From: Candidatus Woesebacteria bacterium
GTDB taxonomy: Bacteria; Patescibacteriota; Microgenomatia; UBA8517
DNA: 36,698 nt
Direction of reading: 5' to 3'
Assembly: GCA_016181165.1 (NCBI GenBank)
Contig: JACOZU010000003.1
Span: forward strand, 1 to 36,698
Made by a program: the position numbers and the translations under genes. Under the pieces are notes generated by a model that had not been told where the DNA came from, searched no databases, and worked only from the letters and a program-made list of their open reading frames with translations. This document shows positions 33,192 through 36,698 of this stretch, one piece after another; the first letter of the stretch is position 1, and each line of letters begins with the position of its first letter.

Positions 33192-34514
33192 ATGCTTACG
33201 ATTAGGTATTTTATCAGGTTCCTCACGGCTTTCATTGTTCGCTTCAGGGGAATAATTTTACTGGGAACTTTTTTGGGAGGGGCCATCTTTTTGGCTTTGA
33301 GAATTCTTGGTCCCTACTCACTAACAAGAAGCACCGAAAGAGTCGGGATCGTCGGCCGCTACCGGGTGGAAAACCTGCCCGACTCGGTTTTGACCCTGAT
33401 CGGCAACGGTCTCACCAAAATCAAAGAGGACGGAACCGTTGCCCCCGACCTGGCCTCCTCTTGGGAAAGTCCCGACGGCGGTCAAACTTGGGTCTTTAAA
33501 CTAAAAGCCAACATTTTCTGGCAAGACGGCAAAAGGGTAACCAGTACTAGCATTAATTATCAATTTACCGATGCCAAAGTAGAGAGGCCGGACGAAGAAA
33601 CGATTACGTTTAGACTTGAAAGTACTTTTGCTCCGTTTCCTTACGTCGTGGCCAAGCCCACATTTAGAAAAGGGCTTTTGGGAACCGGGGAATGGCGGGT
33701 CACCAAGGCGACGGTTTCGGCCGGCTTTATTCAAAGACTGGTTTTGGTAGATAAGGACGGAAACAGAAAAATACTTAGGTTTTACCCCACCGAAGAGCGA
33801 GCCAAGTTGGGCTTTAAACTCGGGGAAATAGACATCCTCCAGGGTATTTTTAACGCCAAGCCTTTTAACGAATGGAGTGTGGTCGAAATAGAAAAAGAAG
33901 TCGGCAATAGCCGCTACGTCGCCGTCTTTTTTAATACCCAAGACAAACTTTTGGGAGAAAAATCCTTTAGACAGGCCCTTGCCTACGCCATCAAAAAAGA
34001 TGGGTTTGATGGACCCCGCGCCATCAGTCCAATTTCCCCAAACTCCTGGGCTTTTAACCCCCAAGTCAAGCCGTATCACTACGATTCCGAACGCGCCCAA
34101 GAGCTGATTGATGATTTGGCGGACGAACTGAAAGAAAATCTTACGCTCAATATTGTCACCACACCGGCACTACTTTCTGTCGCCGAGGCGATCGCCAAGG
34201 ACTGGGCCGAAGTGGGCGTTGCCGGAAACGTTCAGGTTTCTTCCGGAGTCCCGGCCGAATACCAAGCCCTTCTAGCCATCTTTGATATTCCGGAGGACCC
34301 TGACCAGTATTCGATTTGGCACTCAACTCAAACCTCAACCAATATCAGCCGCTATCAAAACCCCCGAATCGACAAATTCCTCGAGGACGGCAGGGTAGAG
34401 CTAAATATCGAAGAAAGAAAGAAAATATATTTAGACTTCCAAAGGTTTTTGGTGGAAGACTCCCCTGCGGCCTTTCTCTATCACCCAACCACTTATACCG
34501 TGGTTAGAAAATAG
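33192..34514 (+). CDS. Peptide/oligopeptide-type solute-binding protein (SBP_bac_5)
   Basis: A 440-residue extracytoplasmic binding protein of ABC-type peptide uptake. One N-terminal membrane helix (about residues 19-39, RGIILLGTFLGGAIFLALRI) anchors it instead of a lipobox. TLIGNGLTKIKEDGTVAPDLASSWE, then WVFKLKANIFWQDGKRVTS and SFRQALAYAIKK are family hallmarks. It is shorter than the usual 500-550 residues. No ABC permease or ATPase genes are nearby. Promoter repeats lie immediately upstream. The ligand is unknown. Confidence 0.88.
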   Translation: MLTIRYFIRFLTAFIVRFRGIILLGTFLGGAIFLALRILGPYSLTRSTERVGIVGRYRVENLPDSVLTLIGNGLTKIKEDGTVAPDLASSWESPDGGQTWVFKLKANIFWQDGKRVTSTSINYQFTDAKVERPDEETITFRLESTFAPFPYVVAKPTFRKGLLGTGEWRVTKATVSAGFIQRLVLVDKDGNRKILRFYPTEERAKLGFKLGEIDILQGIFNAKPFNEWSVVEIEKEVGNSRYVAVFFNTQDKLLGEKSFRQALAYAIKKDGFDGPRAISPISPNSWAFNPQVKPYHYDSERAQELIDDLADELKENLTLNIVTTPALLSVAEAIAKDWAEVGVAGNVQVSSGVPAEYQALLAIFDIPEDPDQYSIWHSTQTSTNISRYQNPRIDKFLEDGRVELNIEERKKIYLDFQRFLVEDSPAAFLYHPTTYTVVRK

Positions 34515-34531
34515 TATTAAAGTTAGCCCCC

Positions 34532-34726
34532 TTAACCACCGGGTATTCCCTCGGATATTTCTTCGGGCGCTTGGCGAGCCATGTTTTCAATCTCGGAGTT
34601 ATTATCGGTATCTGTTTGCTTTTGAGGCGTGACTTCTTCTGGATCTTCTTCTGATCCATGAATCCTTCTGTCAAGTCCGAATGATTCTCTTGGACGTTCT
34701 TCAATGGGCTTGTCTTCAATTCCCAT
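34532..34726 (-). CDS. Small acidic unknown protein (64 aa)
   Basis: A 64-residue very hydrophilic, acidic protein (HGSEEDPEEVTPQ, NNSEIENMARQAPEE) with no predicted membrane or catalytic motif; probably disordered. No family recognised. It is supported mainly by a promoter placed exactly at its start: TTGAAA-16-TAATAT ending six bases before ATG at 34726. A second minus-strand frame (from 34719, basic) overlaps it and is less well placed. It converges with the solute-binding protein gene, 17 bases apart. Confidence 0.45.
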   Translation of the reverse strand: MGIEDKPIEERPRESFGLDRRIHGSEEDPEEVTPQKQTDTDNNSEIENMARQAPEEISEGIPGG

Positions 34727-34732
34727 CAGTTA

Positions 34733-34760
34733 ATATTATCAGCTCTAATTCTAATTTCAA
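34733..34760 (-). promoter_or_regulatory. Promoter TTGAAA-16-TAATAT of the 64-aa gene
   Basis: On the minus strand TTGAAA (34760-34755) is followed after 16 bases by TAATAT (34738-34733), six bases before ATG at 34726. Confidence 0.5.
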
Positions 34761-34806
34761 GCTGGGGTGATTAACTATGTTTGTTTTGAACGATATTAGA
34801 CTCAAT

Positions 34807-35283
34807 TTAAAGCGTCTCGTCTTCAAGTGGGGGGTTCGACTCCAACTCATGAAGCTGCCAAACATTTAACCTATACGGTGCTTGGGGATGCCTTTCATGC
34901 CCTGGACCAATTATAGTTCTGCTTTCCTCTTCCTTCCTCGTTATTAAATATGGTCTCAACTGTGGATGAAGCTCCAGAATTTCATAATCTATGAGTTTTT
35001 CCACCAATTTATTATCCTGGGCAACTCTTTCTAATTCACTTCTTGTCCTATAATGGTCTGCTTGATGTCGTTGCGCTTCTCTATTATATGGCTTCATCCA
35101 AGAATAGGCATCAACTATGAGAATTCCGTCGTTAAAATCGGCAGAATTGTATAAATCAATGATTCTGTCGGCTCCTTCTCTTTGTCCATCTCTTAACCCC
35201 AAGGCATCCCAAATTGCTTCATAATCTAATTGTCGTGTATCAACAACTTCTGTCTGGCCCGCCACTTCAAATTCGTGTCTCAT
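34807..35283 (-). CDS. Unknown soluble protein (158 aa)
   Basis: A 158-residue protein starting MRHEFEVAGQTEVV. It contains a strand-like GILIVDAYSWMKPYN segment and a charged helical stretch (YRTRSELERVAQDNKLVEKLIDYEIL), ending in an acidic tail. No signal peptide and no membrane segment. I recognise no family. ATG at 35283 is chosen over an in-frame TTG at 35289. A good promoter and an inverted repeat lie at its start, which supports a real, possibly regulated gene. It is divergent from the Nudix gene. Confidence 0.6.
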   Translation of the reverse strand: MRHEFEVAGQTEVVDTRQLDYEAIWDALGLRDGQREGADRIIDLYNSADFNDGILIVDAYSWMKPYNREAQRHQADHYRTRSELERVAQDNKLVEKLIDYEILELHPQLRPYLITRKEEESRTIIGPGHERHPQAPYRLNVWQLHELESNPPLEDETL

Positions 35284-35334
35284 AAACAAGCGTAATCAGT
35301 TAAACAATATACGCTTTATGACTCGGCGTTTCAA
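35281..35334 (-). promoter_or_regulatory. Promoter TTGAAA-17-TATATT with an inverted repeat around it
   Basis: On the minus strand TTGAAA (35334-35329) and TATATT (35311-35306) are 17 bases apart. A transcript would start near 35299, about 16 bases before ATG at 35283. An imperfect inverted repeat flanks the -10 box: CATAAACAAGCGTA (35281-35294) against TACGCTTTATG (35310-35320). It could be an operator, or an RNA stem hiding the start codon if transcription begins further upstream. Confidence 0.55.
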
Positions 35335-35401
35335 CTCCGCTCAGAGAACATGAAGGTGAAACTGCTTTGCACCTGGGGTCGTTATAGTCTTTAGGATGGC
35401 T

Positions 35402-35425
35402 GACGACTCGTCCGCCTGTTAAAAT
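35402..35425 (+). promoter_or_regulatory. Extended -10 of the Nudix gene with a small palindrome
   Basis: TGT-TAAAAT (35417-35425) is an extended -10 ending six bases before ATG at 35432. Just upstream, GACGA-C-TCGTC (35402-35412) is a perfect inverted repeat in the promoter spacer, a possible operator. The 142-base stretch between the two divergent genes holds only these promoters and a few short hairpins. Confidence 0.4.
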
Positions 35426-35431
35426 TAAGCA

Positions 35432-35860
35432 ATGAATAAAGGGCTTAATAAATTTCTTAACAAATCCGGCAATAACAAAATGTGTCCAGTGGCTTTCATT
35501 TTTAAAGATGGCAAACTACTGATTGGTTTAAGAGACTACACTCCAGATAAGTGGAAAAATATTTCTGTTTGGACTGCCCCAGGAGGAAGATGCGATAACG
35601 GAGAAACCTTGGAAACGACTCTTAGAAGAGAAGTTTACGAAGAGGTAGGCATCAACGAACTAAAATTTACCGATTATTTAGGAGGTGTTCCTGGGGCTAA
35701 AGAAGGTGATGTAATATTTGTTTTCAAGGCTGAAACAAATCAAGAACCAAAACTGCTTGAACCGAAAAAGTTTAGTGAGTGGAAATGGTGTGAACTTTCA
35801 GATATCCCTTCAAATTTCATAAATCCTGAATCTCTTAAACTTCTAAATATACAGGTTTAG
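35432..35860 (+). CDS. Nudix hydrolase
   Basis: A 142-residue protein with a complete Nudix box: GRCDNGETLETTLRREVYEE followed by VGI fits GX5EX7REUXEEXGU. The preceding strand PVAFIFKDGKLLIGLRDYTP and SVWTAPGGR are also typical. Nudix enzymes hydrolyse nucleoside diphosphates linked to another group; candidates are oxidised nucleotides or other damaged NTPs, but specificity cannot be read. The gene is AT-rich compared with the main block. It stands alone and converges on tRNA-His, 13 bases from the encoded CCA end. Confidence 0.9.
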   Translation: MNKGLNKFLNKSGNNKMCPVAFIFKDGKLLIGLRDYTPDKWKNISVWTAPGGRCDNGETLETTLRREVYEEVGINELKFTDYLGGVPGAKEGDVIFVFKAETNQEPKLLEPKKFSEWKWCELSDIPSNFINPESLKLLNIQV

Positions 35861-35873
35861 CCTCAATTTTAGC

Positions 35874-35951
35874 TGGGGTGGCCAACGCGATTCGAACGCG
35901 CAACCTCTAGGTCCACAACCTAGCGCTCTAAACCGTTGAGCTATGGCCACC
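35874..35951 (-). tRNA. tRNA-His (anticodon GTG), CCA encoded
   Basis: On the minus strand GTGGCCA and TGGCCAC form the seven-pair acceptor stem. GCTC/GAGC is the D stem, CTAGG-TTGTGGA-CCTAG the anticodon arm with GTG, and GCGCG-TTCGAAT-CGCGT the T arm. A genomic G precedes position 1 and faces discriminator C73, the G-1:C73 identity pair of histidine tRNA. CCA follows directly in the DNA (35876-35874). All arms pair, so it is functional. Confidence 0.97.
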
Positions 35952-35962
35952 AAGTCTTAGAT

Positions 35963-35968
35963 ATTATA
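35963..35968 (-). promoter_or_regulatory. -10 box TATAAT of tRNA-His
   Basis: A perfect TATAAT on the minus strand ends 11 bases before G-1 of the tRNA, giving a leader of about five bases. GTTCTT at the -35 position (35991-35986) is weak. Confidence 0.55.
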
Positions 35969-35990
35969 CCAAAAAATGGGTGCAGAAGAA

Positions 35991-36596
35991 CTATTCCGTA
36001 GCTATTTCTCTATAAACGACAAAAAGCACCAAAGACCCCAAAAGAGCAATCGTGCCGGCAGTTAAGAACAAAGAGCCGAAACCAAACTTTTCTGCTACAA
36101 ATCCTCCCAGTACGGCCGTTACTGCCCAGCTTAACTCGGTAGTGGTTGAATGCATCCCCCAGAGGAAAGACTCTCTTCCTTCTTCTATGTTTCTAGAAAA
36201 AAGGCCCATCCAGGCTGGGTAGGAGATAGCCCCGGCGACTCCGAAGAGAAATTCTATCAGGTAGATGTGTAAAGGAGATTTTGCCAGTATATAAAGAAGG
36301 ATGGCAATCGCCGAAAGTATACTTCCCAGAAAGGCCAGCCAAAAGTCTATTTTTTCGCCTTCGGTTTCATCTATTTTCATGCCTATTGGGATTTGCAGAA
36401 TGGATTTGGTCGCCAGATAGATAGCTTCAGCAATTCCTACCGTAACCAGCGTGGCTCCCGGTATTTGCTCGGTGACAAAAACGGCGAAAACAGGAGACAT
36501 TAAACCCCAGCCGGAGAAGATGATGACATCGGAGGCAACAAGAACCTTAAGGATCTTGTTGATGTTGAAGAGGTTTTTCCAGCCTACGCGATTCAT
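35991..36596 (-). CDS. Half-size MFS-type membrane protein (six helices)
   Basis: A 201-residue protein with about six membrane helices, corresponding to one half of a major facilitator. FSGWGLMSPVFAVFVTEQI, then TKSILQIPIGMKIDETEGEK (the motif-A loop) and FGVAGAISYPAWMGLFSRN are MFS N-half features. It has a normal stop and a good Shine-Dalgarno (AGGAG at 36608-36604, seven bases before the ATG), so it looks like a natural short form rather than a truncation. It would need to dimerise to make a 12-helix transporter. Substrate unknown. Confidence 0.75.
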   Translation of the reverse strand: MNRVGWKNLFNINKILKVLVASDVIIFSGWGLMSPVFAVFVTEQIPGATLVTVGIAEAIYLATKSILQIPIGMKIDETEGEKIDFWLAFLGSILSAIAILLYILAKSPLHIYLIEFLFGVAGAISYPAWMGLFSRNIEEGRESFLWGMHSTTTELSWAVTAVLGGFVAEKFGFGSLFLTAGTIALLGSLVLFVVYREIATE

Positions 36597-36698
36597 ATGG
36601 GAGCTCCTGACGTGATCTTAGCCAGACTGCCAGAGTTTATCAGATTGTTCCTATCTGACGGTCTATTACCTGATTTAGTTTATGCTTTAGGTCTAAAA
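36597..36698. other. Right edge, leader of the half-MFS gene; nothing certain
   Basis: The last 102 bases hold the ribosome site of the minus-strand MFS gene. On the plus strand a frame opens at ATG 36597 (MGAPDVILARLPEFIRLFLS) and stays open to the edge, but it has no visible ribosome site or promoter and cannot be judged. Confidence 0.3.

Noticed and set aside
34504..34719. Basic 71-residue minus-strand frame overlapping the acidic 64-residue one.
   Set aside because: Its start is 13 bases from the -10 box and it runs into the end of the solute-binding protein gene; the 64-residue frame fits the promoter better.
34829..34848. GGGGTTCGACTCC looks like a tRNA T arm.
   Set aside because: The bases after the loop (CCAAC) do not pair with the G run before it, no other tRNA arms are present, and it lies in the end of a minus-strand coding region.
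35330..35375. GTTTCA ... TGAAAC and AGGTG ... CACCT repeats suggesting a CRISPR or a small RNA.
   Set aside because: Only single short pairs occur, with no repeated units or spacers and no clear terminator.
35395..35431. CTGACGA resembles the hammerhead ribozyme CUGANGA core.
   Set aside because: There is no GAAA segment or matching stems downstream; the bases are better explained by a palindrome and an extended -10.
36597..36698. Plus-strand frame from ATG at 36597 open to the window edge.
   Set aside because: Only 34 codons are visible, with no ribosome site or recognisable family, and it sits over the leader of the minus-strand MFS gene.

Overview
The window reads as a piece of a Candidate Phyla Radiation (Patescibacteria) chromosome, most likely Microgenomates-like. 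This is inferred from gene content and style, not from a marker-gene tree. Pointers are a compact gene-dense layout with many ATGA stop/start overlaps, a DUF5652 protein, a short UvrC, a stand-alone EF-Tu-domain-2-like protein, a PGI/PMI-type isomerase and a half-size MFS protein. TGA is used as a stop codon (for example gatC, uvrC), so the Gracilibacteria code 25 is excluded.

Layout. 1-580: wreckage, a 59-residue start of a GalE-type epimerase running into a frameshifted lemA remnant. 600-9375: htpX, then gatC-gatA-MFS-gatB-dnaE packed as one apparent operon. 9404-14316: rplS, a metallo-hydrolase, an RskA-like membrane protein, a Mn-type superoxide dismutase, a SurA-like foldase, DUF5652, ruvC, a translation-factor-like barrel, a metallopeptidase and holA. 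14320-21940: a sugar-phosphate and lower-glycolysis block (PMM/PGM, PGI/PMI, ppsA, eno, gpmI), followed by dedA. 22581-32452: a DNA-repair region with lexA divergent from uvrB, then uvrA and uvrC. It is interrupted by an AT-rich three-gene cassette ending in a caspase-fold protease, and by a transglutaminase-like surface protein. 32487-34514: a holin-like membrane protein, secG and a peptide-type solute-binding protein. 34532-36698: small minus-strand unknowns, a Nudix hydrolase, tRNA-His(GTG) and a six-helix MFS protein.

How it works together. GatCAB makes Gln-tRNA and/or Asn-tRNA. PMM/PGM, PGI/PMI, PpsA, Eno and GpmI connect pyruvate to hexose phosphates. DnaE and HolA are replication parts. 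LexA, UvrA, UvrB, UvrC and RuvC form a repair set, but UvrB appears to have lost its P-loop region and helicase motif IV through two in-frame gaps, so excision repair may be non-functional here (or the assembly is wrong).

Regulation. Many genes at the head of a transcription unit have a -10 hexamer only 4 to 9 bases before the start codon and no Shine-Dalgarno, which predicts leaderless mRNAs. Several small genes inside operons instead carry strong Shine-Dalgarno sequences.

The best candidates for something new are the caspase-like cassette at 25111-26205, whose two small upstream proteins seem to share one domain, and the doubly deleted UvrB beside it.
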